Below are positions 44,453-55,937 of a DNA stretch of 64,000 nucleotides, piece by piece; the first letter of the stretch is position 1; the number at the start of each line of letters is the position of its first letter. The position numbers were made by a program, and so were the translations under genes. Source of the stretch: Rhynchopus sp. YZ270_cl-10 (taxonomy: Eukaryota; Euglenozoa; Diplonemea; Diplonemida; Diplonemidae); contig OZ037895.1 of the NCBI GenBank assembly GCA_964035575.1, positions 124,001-188,000 on the forward strand, written 5' to 3'. The notes under the pieces are model-generated. The model ran no database searches. It had not been told where the DNA came from and saw nothing but the letters and a program-made list of their open reading frames with translations.

Positions 44453-44689
44453 CGTTTTAAAAAACACCTCGCGTTGTCAGTCACCAGCAGATAAAGATGC
44501 ACATCAAAGATGTCACTCTGGAAGCTGCGGCAAGCCGAGCCCCCAAATTACAAAGACTGTAACATTAAATGTGTCACATGTGAGAGCGTTAACGTGCTGT
44601 ACCCATGCAGGTCCAGCAATATGCCCACGCCATAAAGACCAGCAGCGTATAGCAGCTGTGTCAGGTCTCAACCTCCATAGGGTTGCATA

Positions 44690-47600
44690 TCAATGAAATA
44701 CTATAGTTTCATGCGTGTACGTCTCGTCTTCCAAGCACTGCAAAAGCCTTGCGAAGATGCACGACTGACCGCCTTCTGCATGCGCAGGTGCATACTTGGC
44801 GTCAATGTCTCTAGCACCGTCAAGGCTCTCTTTTGCCCCCTGTGGTGGTGTGGTGTCGTGTGGGGGAGGGAGGGACGTGACCTGAGGGGTGTAGTGTGGC
44901 ATACATCAAAGTCCTTGGCAGTGACCTTCTCCACAAAGGCGTTCCACTTTGAGTACGGATCCGCCTTGTCTGCAGCGTCCATCTGGTACATCCACTCGTC
45001 CTCCGCTGCAGCAGCCTTCTTGCAGATCAACTCGTGCAGCACAATCGGCTTCACAGTGCGCTTCTTGAACTCAACAGTGCCCGCAAGCTTGAGTGTGTAC
45101 TCAGCAGACGCATCCTGTGCCACCCACGAGTCGCACATCATTGCAACGTTCTTTGCACGAGCGTACCGTTCCAGTGCATAGCACCACGTCAGCACAGGTG
45201 TGATGTACGCAAACCGCTTCATGTCGTCGCAACCCATGTTTCCGACACGTGCATCTCCTGACGCAACCGCACACGATATCTTCAAGTCCTCTGTCCCCAT
45301 CGCCTCCGCAATACGGCACGCAGCATCGCACGCAGCCATGCGGTGGCTCCCAAGCTGCTTCGCTCCGTTGTAGCCACACAGGAAGCGGTCTCCAGAGAAC
45401 ATTTCGCTGATGCCCTTCGTTGTTGCAAAGGTGCCAAGAATCTTCTCCAGAATGCCTGAGTGGAGTTGGATTGTCCTTTGTTCACTCAGGTTCGACACCC
45501 TTCCGTGCCAGTCGCAGATGTTCACCAGTGTGAACGACACACGCTTCTTTGTCAGGGACAGTGCCATTGCACCGCGCTTCATCCCAATCTCATTCGCAAT
45601 TTTGCTTGAATCGGTCACTTTCGCGCTTTTGCTGTGTGACGCGCTGGCCAGGCTGTTCTTGTCACTCCCTGCAGAAGATGTCCTTGTTTGTGGTTCTGAC
45701 TCGTACGCCTCGTCGTCCGTTGTGTCAGCCAAGATAGACTGCGGCATGTAGGACCTGTACTCCTTGAGGTTGCGACACATGAGGATCATGGCACGGTGTA
45801 TTGCGTTCATCTCAAGCAGCCTCGACGACAGGTCCGGCACCTCGTCAATGCGCATCACTGCCACCTCCGTCATCACAACTGCAACACGCGCAAAGGGCTG
45901 CGTCAGCGCGTTGTTGAACAGCAGGAACACAAGCACAGAGAACAGCACCAGCACCACCACAATCAGAATCACCTCGTACGACTTCTGCTGCAGCTTCCTG
46001 TTCAGGTTCTCGGTCTGCACGTCGAGGTTCTTCAGCGTCGCAGCGTTGTTGGCGTCGATGTCGCGCATCACATCCTCCTCAGGCACCATCACACCCATGC
46101 GCCAGTTGATCTCACGCGACGTTGTTGTGTTCCGCACAAACCTGCGCACGTCTGCCAGCCACCTCTTCCGAGGCACGTGCCGCTCCAGCACACCACGTGT
46201 CCTGTGCAGGGTCGCAATCTCCTCAGGCACAAGCGGCATCTCCCACACAGTCAACGAGGACATGTCTCCTTCGAAGTTCTGTCCCACAACGTACGGAAGA
46301 CTTCCTGACACGTCACCATAGCGTCCTTTCCCTTCAGGGTTGCTGATGCGTCCTGTTGAGTGGTGCTTTCCGTTGATGTACGTCGTGCACGTGCCTGCTG
46401 TCCTGTCCAACACTGCTGTCACACTGTGCCACACACCTCCTTTCATTGGCGTCGACAGTGGCTCTGTTTTGCATCCGTACGTCATAACGTTCATGGACAT
46501 AATGCCTGATGCATACAAACGGAGCAGCCCTGCGCCACCCCATGCATCACCGAACAGTCGCTGTTGATTGTCAAGTGGGTCGATGTCAGCATTTGGGCGG
46601 AAGCGTGTATGCACTGTGTAGCTTTCTTCCAGGAACGGACGTTTCAAGGAACACTTCTCAGGTACACCCGCTAAGATTGAAGTCTTATAGACACACTGCT
46701 CAGCTGGCGTGCTTCCTGTCGTACCTGGGACGGTCATCACGAAGTTGTACTGATGATACTTACTGGCCCACGGAGCACCTGGTGCACTGATACGTGAAGC
46801 TGCAACGTCAGGTGAGTCGATAGTGTTGTTCTTGTAGACATTCAGAACATTGTCCCCGTAGAACCGCATGATGCTGTCTGTCCCATCTGTTCCGACACAG
46901 GTGCCTGTTGCTGCACACAAACCACGCATCTCGGTTTTGAACTCCACCTGTGCCGAGTCCCGCACAACACCTGCACGCACTCCCAGGTTCAGCACTTCGT
47001 TCTCGTGCACAGGTGGCACGAAGGACTTCTTCTGGTCAACCACTTCCGAGATCTCGTCCCTCCCTCTCAGCGCGTGCGACAGGGCCACAAGCGGCACTGA
47101 GGGGATCTCGTCAAGTTTGTACAACTGAAACCCCGCCAAGTATGAGCCGATGAAGAGCTGAAGGTAAGTGAAGGACTCCTTGTGCGCTGTTGTTGAGACG
47201 ATGTTGTTGGTGCCTGCCTCGAAAATGACTGTTGTCATGTTCTCTAGTGCAGGTATGTTTGTGGCCGCTTTCACTGCATCCGCAATCGAAGACAGCTCCA
47301 GGTCTGTCTGCACGTAACCCAAGTGTTGTCTGTGTCTGTTGTACAGTGGTGTGTACACTGAGAGTGGGTGTAGGTAGATGCCATCATCACCACTCTCCTG
47401 AATTGCAGTTTTTGTGGATAAGTGGTACTTCATCGCCCCCATGGGCAAGCCGTCTGTGAATGCAAACGCATCACCATACTCAGTGCCAAGACGGTGCCAG
47501 TACATAGAATCGTGAGGCAAGTAAAATGTGTTAGGATACGTAACCTTTGTGGCGTCATTGTACAGAGTTACTGTACATCCACCAGTGTGGCCGTCGTTCG

Positions 47601-49566
47601 TGTCAGACAACCTCACACCGTTCAGTTCCTCTCGATTGCGAGTTCTGTAAGAGAAGAACAATCCGTTCTTAGCGATGACAGCAGGACGCCACAAAGGAAC
47701 ACTCACCAGAAGACTGATAAACTCCTCATACTTCGAATACAGGGAGTCCCAAGTGGAGTCTGAATTCAAGTACAGCGCAGTGACGGAGTTTGCCATGTTC
47801 TCGCCCTGATCCAGGATGTTGTTGAGACTCGAAGTGACCTGCCCAAGCACGTTCAGCCTGTTCTGGTTTGATATGACAAGCACGTTCGCAATAGCGTTTC
47901 TGTAGTTCTGTGCAGAAGCCTCCTCCCCGTCCGCCACAGCAGTGTTCTTCGCATCCTGGCCTGCCGTGAACGTCAACGAGAAGGCCACAATCGCCACCAG
48001 CAGCAGCAACGACAGCGACAGACCCATCGACGCAGCGCTCAACGGGATCTCGAAGCCCTTATCCCCGTTCGCAGGCAGGTCCACAGCCTCCTTCTTCTGC
48101 TTGTGGATCACGAACAGACACGCCGCCAACAGCACCACAGCAAGAAAGAACGCCACCACCACACCAGCTGTGAACTGCAGACCACTTGCCTCCAACTCCT
48201 CCACGCTTGCAGAGAACACCAGAGGCGGTGCCGGTGTTGCCACGTTCACTTGCGGAGCTGGTGTTCCGTCCACAGCAGACACACTCATCTCAAAGGCAGA
48301 CACACCGGCAGCAGTCCCCACCAGCGGCACACCACCGTTCCGGAAGGCATCGTCAATCGCCTGCCAGTTCTGTGGCTCCACACTGTGTGCAGGAATGCTG
48401 ATGAACTGTGACGTTCCGTCCACAACCTGCGTCACAAGACTCAACTTTGGCGTCAGCAGAATAACCCCCGCAACACCGGCACCCTGCGCAGCATGCACAA
48501 GCACCGAAGGCAGGCACGCTGCTGGGAACGCCAGCATCACAACCTTCCCACCCAGCCCTGCGTAGTCTGCAGGGGAGCATCCCATGGACGAGCTCCCAAC
48601 CACATACGCAACCGTGAGCTGTGTGGGCGGTGTGTGCTGTGTCCACAGCAGGGTTGCTGGCAGGCGCGGAAGCAGACTGTTCCCCCACAGACACGCACGC
48701 AGCGAGGGGTACGCCGTGTGTGTCAGCTGCATCGAACACTTGCTGCACAGCCTGTCCTCAGCAGCCTCCATGTGGTTGCACTTCCCGATGAGTCCGGGGT
48801 CTGGGCAGCTGTCGCTTACGGGTGGGGATGTTGGCGGCGGCACAACACCGAAGGGTGGGCACGTCAGTGTGAACTTCCCCTTCAGCGGCACACCTGCTGT
48901 GAGGGCGTTCATGATAGGAATAGCAGCCTGCCACGTGGCAACCATGGCAGGCACGCCCTCACTCATGTCTGACAAACCCACGATACGCACCATCCGCTGC
49001 TGAGTTATCGTAGGGTACGGTGCGGTATTGATCAGGACACCTGCAGAGGCACCGAACATCTTGGCCAATATGAACTTCAGGAAGAAGATGCAGCCGCCTC
49101 TCTGGAAGACGGCTATCTTGCCTACAAAGGACTTCCGTGTCATCATGAAGTCTGTGGGTGTACATGCAAAGTGTGATGACGGCACTGCTGGGTTCCCCAC
49201 CAACACGTGGTCCATCACTGTGTCCAAGGCTCTGTGTCCCTTCGACAGATGAGAAGATCCCACAAATGGTTCAAGAAACGAATCCTCCAAGCAGATCTCC
49301 ATCTTGTACGCCGCAGGCTCTGTCACTACAAGCTTCAGAGGACAGTCCACACGGCACGTGTCGCGGTGTGCCCAGTTCTTCTTACTGCACATACTGCTGA
49401 GGGCAGGTCCAGGGGGCAGCGTCAGGTCCCTGCCTAATGCCATGTCCCACGCGTTGTCGCCAAAGTCCACACCTGCCCTTGTGTAGACACAATTGCGCAG
49501 GTAGGTCGAACATTCAGGCTCTCCAGCAAGCAGGGCACCCACAAGGGCCGCAGAGAGGGCCCACAT
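44690..49566 (-). CDS. Multidomain membrane receptor with degenerate class III cyclase domain
   Basis: Exon 1 is 44905-49566 and exon 2 is 44690-44839; the phase 0 splice GAT|GTATGC to CACCACAG|GGG gives 1603 residues. Order: signal peptide; a first protease-associated (PA) domain (residues about 95-240, KIAVFQRGGC); a second PA-like domain (about 290-440, GKVVMLAFPAACLP); transmembrane helices near 466-490 and 512-534; an extracellular Cache-like sensor (about 540-850); a LamG-like insertion (about 980-1125); a third helix (about 1197-1220); and an intracellular class III cyclase homology domain (about 1340-1500). The cyclase domain looks inactive: the first metal Asp position reads VNICDWHG, GDRFLCGY keeps the second, and the usual N...R transition-state pair is absent in VLTWCYALERYA. 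Such a pseudo-cyclase could be regulatory. Substrate and ligand are unknown. Confidence 0.85.
44840..44904 (-). other. Short intron near 3' end of receptor gene, 65 bp
   Basis: GTATGC donor and CACCACCACAG acceptor, phase 0. Splicing changes the C-terminus from a basic frame to DGAKESLDGARDIDAKYAPA, which is more like ordinary coding sequence. Confidence 0.65.
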
Positions 49567-50092
49567 TTACGCTGCTTTTGCTGTACTAATTATTAGATAC
49601 CTGGTCTTTGTACACCTGGAGTGGGGTGGCATGGGGAAGGTTTGATGCGACTACCACTCTGATGGTCAAGTCAGTGTCAACACAACAGCTGTATGGGGTG
49701 CGAGACACCTCCGCGAGAGGCTCAAAGTGAGGAGACGTTTCTCTATTGGAAAGTGTGACACCCAAGGATGTGCTGCATTTTTTATTTTATTTTTTTGTTG
49801 CTTTGTTTTTTGTGTTTTACAGTTTTTGAAAAAATATCATTTGTTTAAAAATGAGACAGCGAAGTAAATTCACGACACACACAAAGGCCGTACGCTAATC
49901 CGACAAAAAAAGATGAACCTAAGCGGGTTTGCGGTTTTGCTCTCATGCTTAATCACCTCCCAAAATAAAAGAACGCAATTCGCAAGGTATGCGTGCGAAT
50001 GTACCCCTCTTCCCTCTTCCCAAACACAAGGCATCGTGCCTACGCCCCCTATCCTCACCCACCCCACCTCACAGCCCACACGCTGCTTCGTT
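49567..50092. other. Spacer between USP and receptor genes
   Basis: No gene. Contains a C-type hairpin module (49908-49960) and AT-rich homopolymer tracts. Confidence 0.5.
49908..49960. repeat. Hairpin module, family C with insertion
   Basis: AGATGAACCTAAGC, then GGGTTTGCGGTTTTG in place of the short loop, then CTCTCATGCTTAATCACC. Leader and CTAAGC/GCTTA pair retained. Confidence 0.5.
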
Positions 50093-52689
50093 TCACTCTG
50101 GCATCCGCTTCAGGCTAGCATCCATCTCTTGCTGCGCGCCGGTGATCTTAATGAATTCGTCCTTGCGCACCACAGGCCCCCCACCGTAGACCCCAAGGAA
50201 GTAGTTCCAGTCTGCCTCTGGGATTGGACAGTAAAACTCCGGTGCATACCGTGTGGGAACGGGCTGTATGTTATGAATACAAATATGCAAAGACAGGCAA
50301 TCATACAAGGGGTGCAGGGGTGGGTTGAAGATCCCCCCCCCCCCCCCCAAAAAAAAAGGTTGTTAAAAAAAGATAGGGGGTTTCCACAGACACTAAGGGA
50401 AGCTTGCATCCCTCTAAAAAGGGACCGTGGAGGACATCCTTATCGCACACCACAACGGTAAATAAAGAAAAAAAACGCAGAAGATATGTACCTCTCTCTC
50501 TCACACATCTTTTTGAAAAGGTTTTATAAGATGAAACCGAAAGTATCGCCTAATAAACAGATTGCACTGTGCAACGACCTTCCTCCATACCTTTTTGCTG
50601 TCAAATGGGTAGGAGGGCCTGTTGCAGATCACCCCAGGCTCCTCTCCGTGGACGAACAGCGTCAGCCAGTCCTTGCTGATGAAGACAGGGTCCTCGCCCA
50701 TCTCCTTACGCATACCCGCCCACAGGGAAGCACACTCCGTCTCCTTGAGCATGCCAAGGTAGCGCTGTGCACGCGCCTTATAGAACAGCGAGGTCTCATC
50801 GGGCTTGTCTGTGGCGGCCGCCTTCCGCCGCTTTTTGTAGACCAGGATGTAGGCACCTGCGGTGCGCACCTTCTCAGGCGGGCTAGAACTGACCTGGTCA
50901 TCGTTGCACAGCACCCACGTATTGAACGAAGATGAGTACACATATGAGACGTAGTGCCCACCATGGTAGGACCCCTGGTGCACCACCATCCCGTGCAGTG
51001 CGTAGGTAGTGACGTCCGGCGGTGGGAGATCCTCAGAGACGTAGCAGAAGTCACGCACATCGAGATACACAGGGTCGACGTTGGGGATCAGGTCAGGGGA
51101 GTGTCCCTCAGATGCATCGGTGTCGAGGGGGCTGTCCAGCTCGGCAGGGTACGACAATGTTTCCTTCTGTCCAGGGAAGTTGCACATCGGAAAGGAAACC
51201 TGCGTGCCCAGCTTGCTGATCCAATAACCGTTTTTGTGAAAGCGTTTGAAGGTGAGGCAGAGCTCCTCTGGGAGCTCAAAGAGGGACAGCTGTTTGACGC
51301 CGTCCGTCTTCTTGTCGCAGTGGGAGCAGTCGTACTTTCCGTCAAGCGTTTCGCTAGAGAAGTGCGCAGCAAGGCATTCATAGACCGTAGTGGCATCGCC
51401 CGCGTCAGTGGGGAAGGAGAACATATAAAAGGCGCCCACCACAAAGGAGACCAGGCCTGCGGTGATCCCGCCCACCATCTGCCACGCAAAGTTCACGACA
51501 GCACCCACATCGATGCGGGTCACCTGGTTTGCCTGCGCATTGTGCACAGCGTTGCGAGGAGACGGGGCTGTGGCAGGTAGATCCTGTTCACTGGCCACAG
51601 GCGAGAGACGGCCGCACAGCGTATCGTGGTGCGGTGCAAGACGTGCACGCGACGCACGGCGCAATTCAACCTCGGCACGGAGCTTGCTGCGCTGCGATGC
51701 AGGGGGGATCTCGATCTGTGGTGGTGTCAACATAAGAGGAAGGGGGACGCCATGTGATACATACCTCAAGCCCCATGAACGGCTCGACCCGAAGACTCTC
51801 CCCACGGCATTCACTGCAGGTCACACAGGAGGTGTACTTCCCTTCAAACACCTGCGATACGGGCGATCGGTAGAGCTGTGATTTTGGTTTTTTTTTGAAA
51901 AGGAGCAAATACTTACTGAAAACTCCAAGAAAATGGAGTTGGTCTGAAGGAAGTTGCCTCCTATACTGCATCATTGAAATAACATAGCGTTACCAATGGT
52001 ACACTCCCTTTTTGATAATCACGGATAAACTCGAAACATACCCGGGGATAGTAGGCTCCACCGCCCCCTGAGAGTTTCCCTTTCCGTAGGGCCTCGCGCT
52101 GGGCGTGCGATTGGTCGCGTTTGAGGTTGTCTTTGTACATTTTGTCGAGGCAGTGGTAGAGCCGCATCTGACGGTCTGCGTGAGGCGAGGTGGGCGTCGT
52201 GTTCGTGAAGCTTGCAAGCACGCAGGGGAGGTGGAACGCATCTCTGAGCTCGTCGTCGAGGGCCCCGAGGGTTGCCCAGATGAACTCATGCGAATCCTCT
52301 TGGGAGAACCCCACAAACTCCTGCTTCACCGCCATCACACAACACAGAAACCCCCGTGGCTGCACCGCCTCGCCATTACTCAATGCCATGTTTTCCACCA
52401 GATTCCGCCAGCTCCCAAGCAACAAGCTCTTCCGCGTATCACTGTTCCCCCGCAGTCGCTTGCTCACATCCTCCCCAGGACTCGCCCTCAATATCGCTCG
52501 GAACAACGCACTGTTTGCAATAGCCTGGACACCGCTATTCAAATAGCAAGTATTCCCCAGGTTGTGGAGGCCGCAGACCGGCTCGTCCGAGCAAGCGGAA
52601 GAGGGTGCGACCTCCTGTTCATGTGTCTCCTCCTCATCGCTAGGATATTCAACCGCCACCTCAAGGCTCGGAACGTTTTGCGTGCTCAT
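50093..52689 (-). CDS. Ubiquitin-specific protease (USP/UBP) with C-terminal DUSP-like domain, four exons
   Basis: Cysteine protease that removes ubiquitin. Exons are 52003-52689, 51765-51875, 50591-51715 and 50093-50263, all joined in phase 0, for 697 residues. The Cys box GLHNLGNTCYLNSG (Cys48), QEDSHEFIWATLG, the CxxC pairs of a zinc ribbon (CVTCSEC in exon 2, CSHC in exon 3), and the His box SYHGGHYVSYVY with CNDDQVS are all present. A C-terminal segment, ISKDWLTLFVHGEEPGVICN and WNYFLGVYGGGPVVRKDEFI, resembles the DUSP domains of USP20/USP33. Between the zinc-ribbon halves lies an 85-residue insertion with a hydrophobic stretch, VVNFAWQMVGGITAGLVSFV, which could be a membrane anchor. The start is the ATG at 52689. 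Intron 1 is mostly an introner-like repeat; intron 3 has modules C and D and a poly-C run. Confidence 0.9.
50264..50590 (-). other. USP intron 3, 327 bp
   Basis: Donor AAG|GTATGG, acceptor TAACATACAG. It contains a C-type module (about 50517-50550), a D-type module (about 50482-50512) and a run of C/A homopolymer (50331-50358). Confidence 0.8.
51716..51764 (-). other. USP intron 2, 49 bp
   Basis: Donor GAG|GTATGT and acceptor CACCACCACAG, phase 0. One of the two shortest introns here. Confidence 0.8.
51876..52002 (-). other. USP intron 1, 127 bp
   Basis: Donor AGT|GTACCA, acceptor CAAAATCACAG, phase 0. The frame choice is set by the splice that keeps exon 2 open (LYRSPVSQVFEG). The donor lies inside the introner-like element, so most of the intron is repeat. 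Confidence 0.65.
51920..52007 (-). repeat. Introner-like element, copy 2 (USP intron 1)
   Basis: Homologous to 5052-5142 in the NEK intron. Sense strand reads GGAGTGTACCATTGG, ATGTTATTTCAATGA, GAGGCAACTTCC and ends in the hairpin AACTCCA-TTTTCT-TGGAGTT. The 5' splice site falls 5 bases inside the element. Confidence 0.7.
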
Positions 52690-54101
52690 GGTGTTTGTAA
52701 TAGACACCAAAAAAAGGACGCAAAAAAAAAGAGGAAAAAGTAACCTAAATTCTGTCTAAAAGAGGAACCAAAAGAGACGGCCTCAAGGAAATGATATCGA
52801 CGTAAAAGGTTGTGGGGGGGAGGGGGAAAAGATGAAAGCTGTTGATACGCTTGGGGAGTGTGGGCTAGGAATTAACAGAAAGTTCTTCAATGATAAAAGA
52901 GTTAGAGCAGAAGGGGGGGGAATTGGGGGGTAGGGGGGGAGGTGGCCACCAACTATAAATATGTCATGTGTGTGTGTGTTTTTGTGTGGGCTGAAAAGGA
53001 GGGGGTTGGTAGAGAGGGGGTTATGTAATGGTGGCAGTATTATGATGGGAGCCCATTGGAATACGCAGAATACATCAAAATACATCACAATACACAATAC
53101 TGCCACCATTAGGGTTATGTGGGGAAGTGAACTGCGAAGGATGAAAAATCAAGGGTGAATCAAGGGACTGAGCCATACTTGTTCGCTATCGGTCTCCGGG
53201 AGATATATAGCCTTAGCAGAGGGGATACCTGCCAAATAGCTCAACATTTCCCAAACTAAGCGACTCTTGCAAACAATGAATCACCGTCGCTGTCTATATG
53301 AAAAAAACTATCGACGGTCACGGGAATAATTGGAACACAAGCACTAACCCTGGACAAGCAAGCACTGAAAGCAGACTAATCTCTGTACGGAAGAGCTGTC
53401 TGCCGGGATGGTGATGTGGCATGCACACCAGGAAGGAAGTGGCTAAAACCTTGTTTGAGAAGAACAACGTGAGAGAAACGCATAGAGTAGGGGGGAGGGG
53501 AGCTCTGTAGTTTTATATTTGTTACCGTTGGTACAGGTTTGACATCAATTCTTCTTTCTCTCATCCAACTACAAAAAAAGAATAAAAAATGTTTTCCCCA
53601 TGAACACAACAGGATCTAAGTGGAACAAAAAAGGAAAAATAAAAGAAAATTCGGTAAAGAAGGTAAAAGAAAAACACGAGACGACATGACCGTCCCAAAA
53701 CTAAATCAGGTAAAATCAAAAAAAAAAAGAAAAGAAAGAAAAGAAAATTGGAAAAGAAAAAACTTGAAAGATAAATGTGCACCTTCACCCACACACACTT
53801 CACATAAATCTTAAAGAGACGCTCCTTTTATTTACTGCACAAGGAAAGCAATACACAAAAAAAGAGAGGAAAAAAAACGCTGCTTTTACATACAAAAACA
53901 ACAACTAAAACATAGGGGAAACTTGGGAACAATAGGATCTTTTTTTATAAACTTTTTTTTTACATTTTTTATAAGGATGTGTACAAATGGGGAGAGAATA
54001 TCCAAAACTTACCCTATTTTTTAAAAAACAACACAAATTTAGGGTAATTTTTTACATTTTATTTTTATTTTTCTGTTCTTATTTTTTTTTCACTTCACCC
54101 C
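52690..54101. other. 1.4-kb spacer
   Basis: No gene. It includes a pyrimidine-rich stretch near the USP start on the sense strand, a MITE-like element (53026-53111), G-runs, and A/T homopolymer blocks (53860-54080). Confidence 0.6.
53026..53111. mobile_element. MITE-like element, 86 bp
   Basis: Perfect 16-bp inverted ends TAATGGTGGCAGTATT / AATACTGCCACCATTA, with TA at both extremes that could be the target duplication of a mariner-type element. Inside are three ATACATCA-type short repeats. Confidence 0.65.
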
Positions 54102-55637
54102 TCAGTAGTACCTCGACGGGGACGGGGAAAGCGACTTTGCGGGGGAGGTGAGAGCGGCACGAAGAGGGGAGGCGTAGGCCTCTGCCAGAGCGACGTCGTG
54201 GGCGATAGCCACTGGGGACACTGCGGGGACTGCTGCGTAGACCCTGCGTGGGGAGGATTCGTGCACGGCACGCGCAACGGCTGCCTGCGACGCAACCGAG
54301 TGTGCGGCGGAAGCCTCGATGCTTGCGGCCCTGGCGGACGCAGCAGCAGAAGCCTCTGTGGCAGTCGCGTTCGCCTCCGCCGCACGTCTTGCCTGCAGAG
54401 CAGAGTCCTCCGCAGCCTTCCTCTGTCTCTCAATCGATGCATGCTGGATCGCCGTCGCCTTGCTCGTCCTCGCCACCGCCTCTCTGCTCGTCGCCCGATG
54501 TGCGTTCGCCTCGCTCAGCGCAAGGGACCGCCCCGCACGCTGAAGAGAACCATGCGCCCCAGCAGCGTTCGACCGCGCTGTGCTCTCCTCCGCAAGCTTG
54601 TGGCTGAGGGTTGTCCCTGCGACGTGGGCGTCGGCGCGTGCAGCGGAGGCCTCTGAGGCAGCAGCCCTGGCGGCAGCCTCAGTCTCGTTCAGACGCTTCT
54701 GTGCTTCGATGGTGGCAACCTCCTCCGACTTTGCGCGGGTGAAGCATGCGGAGGACTCCTGCTGGGAGGTCTGCAGGAAGAGCTGCTTGGCACGGAGGTC
54801 CTGCTCTCTGGCGGCAGCGTCTGCCTTGGCGGCGGCGGCGTTCATGCGGGCCACTTCGTACTCACGCTCGAGCTGTGCCAGGGTGGTTGCTGCGTCTCTC
54901 TCTGCTCCGAGCGCGTCTCTTGATGCAGCAGAGGCAACTGCGAGGGCTGCGGCAGCCTCTTGACGCTTTCTGTCTGCAGCAAGCTCGTTTGCCTCTGACT
55001 CCGTTGCGCGGGTCTGAGAAACCTGCGCTGTGGCCGCAGCGTCCGCTGCACTCCTCTCCGCCGCCTTCTCTGCGGCGTTCGCATTCGCCGCATCCTGCCC
55101 TGCAGCCACAGCGCGCGCACCCTGCACATTGGACTCCGCATGGCGTGCGCTCCTCTCTGCATCGACGGACGCTGCCCTGGCAGCCGCCATCGCCGCTGCC
55201 TGGTCCTTCTCAAGCGCAACGCGGTTCGCTGCAGCGGACTTCGAGTTTGCAGCTGCGTAGTTGGCCTCTGCGGAAGACGCGGTGGCCTGCGCAGAGGAGA
55301 ACTCAACACGACGTCCAGAGGTGTCTGCAGAGGCGGCAGCGTGGTCCTGCAGTGCGTAGGTGTGTGCTGTGCTCGCATGCGCCAGGTTGGCATCCGCTGC
55401 AGCAACCGACCCTGCAGCAACCGCAGTACGCGCCGCTTGCGCCGCCGCATCAGCAGTCGCAAGCGCCGCAGTGTGGCCAGCGTACGCAGCATTCTGCGAC
55501 AGCGACGACGCCCTGACTGCAGCAGTGCTTGCACTGCCATAGGCAGCAGCCTCGTTGACAGCATGGGTGTGGCTCAACGCGGTGTGCACGGGATCAACCA
55601 CAGGCACAGGCACAACGTAGCGAGGGGAGAGAGACAT
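54102..55637 (-). CDS. Ala-rich coiled-coil protein, probably cytoskeletal
   Basis: 511 residues, single exon. Composition is extreme: about a third Ala, with Arg, Glu, Ser and Gln in helical register and almost no Pro or Gly between residues 30 and 450, so the protein should be a long single helix or coiled coil. The ends differ: the N-terminus has RYVVPVPVVDPVHTA and the C-terminus RRVYAAVPAVSPVAIAHD, followed by SPLRAALTSPAKSLSPSPSR, rich in Ser-Pro sites. VPV-type ends around a helical rod recall articulin-like or other membrane-skeleton proteins of euglenozoans, but this is only a resemblance. A clear acceptor ACCCCTTCAG lies 40 bases upstream of the ATG. Confidence 0.8.
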   Translation of the reverse strand: MSLSPRYVVPVPVVDPVHTALSHTHAVNEAAAYGSASTAAVRASSLSQNAAYAGHTAALATADAAAQAARTAVAAGSVAAADANLAHASTAHTYALQDHAAASADTSGRRVEFSSAQATASSAEANYAAANSKSAAANRVALEKDQAAAMAAARAASVDAERSARHAESNVQGARAVAAGQDAANANAAEKAAERSAADAAATAQVSQTRATESEANELAADRKRQEAAAALAVASAASRDALGAERDAATTLAQLEREYEVARMNAAAAKADAAAREQDLRAKQLFLQTSQQESSACFTRAKSEEVATIEAQKRLNETEAAARAAASEASAARADAHVAGTTLSHKLAEESTARSNAAGAHGSLQRAGRSLALSEANAHRATSREAVARTSKATAIQHASIERQRKAAEDSALQARRAAEANATATEASAAASARAASIEASAAHSVASQAAVARAVHESSPRRVYAAVPAVSPVAIAHDVALAEAYASPLRAALTSPAKSLSPSPSRYY

Positions 55638-55676
55638 TTTGTTTTGAAAATGGAAGTTTTGTTGGGGTGAAAATAT

Positions 55677-55700
55677 CTGAAGGGGTAAAGATTGGTCGAA
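55677..55700 (-). promoter_or_regulatory. Putative spliced-leader acceptor of the Ala-rich gene
   Basis: Sense strand CAATCTTTACCCCTTCAG, followed by a 39-base leader without AG and then ATG. Fits a trans-splice acceptor; inferred from sequence only. Confidence 0.5.
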
Positions 55701-55937
55701 CCCAGGGGGTTGGTTGAGAGAAAAGGGTTTGGCAAAGGTGACTCTGTAGGAGACAACATCGGATCATCGTATATCGTATTCGTACAAATTATCCAACTAA
55801 ACAAAAGATGAAAGGGGTTTTTATTATTATTTTTCTTATTTTATTATTTTTTGTCGAGATGTCTCTGTGCACGAAGGAGGAGTAGGGCATCTTGTTCAAA
55901 GATGGATTGTTTTCACCCGTTTCACTTTTTCGTTTAA

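Larger units (their letters stand above)
41803..44689. other. 2.9-kb spacer with repeats
   Basis: No gene. It contains an inverted-repeat element (42437-42598), a family A module (42726-42753), a GA-run (about 42899-42922), a C-type module (43741-43785), a family B element nested between short inverted flanks (43895-44015) and an inverted family B copy (44405-44452). Confidence 0.65.

Noticed and set aside
44690-44911. Unspliced C-terminus of the receptor ending at 44701
   Set aside because: Reads through a good GTATGC donor and a CACCACAG acceptor into a frame of basic, His/Pro-rich residues; the spliced frame looks more like coding sequence.
44693-45181. Plus-strand frame of 162 codons
   Set aside because: Antisense of the receptor cyclase-domain exon.
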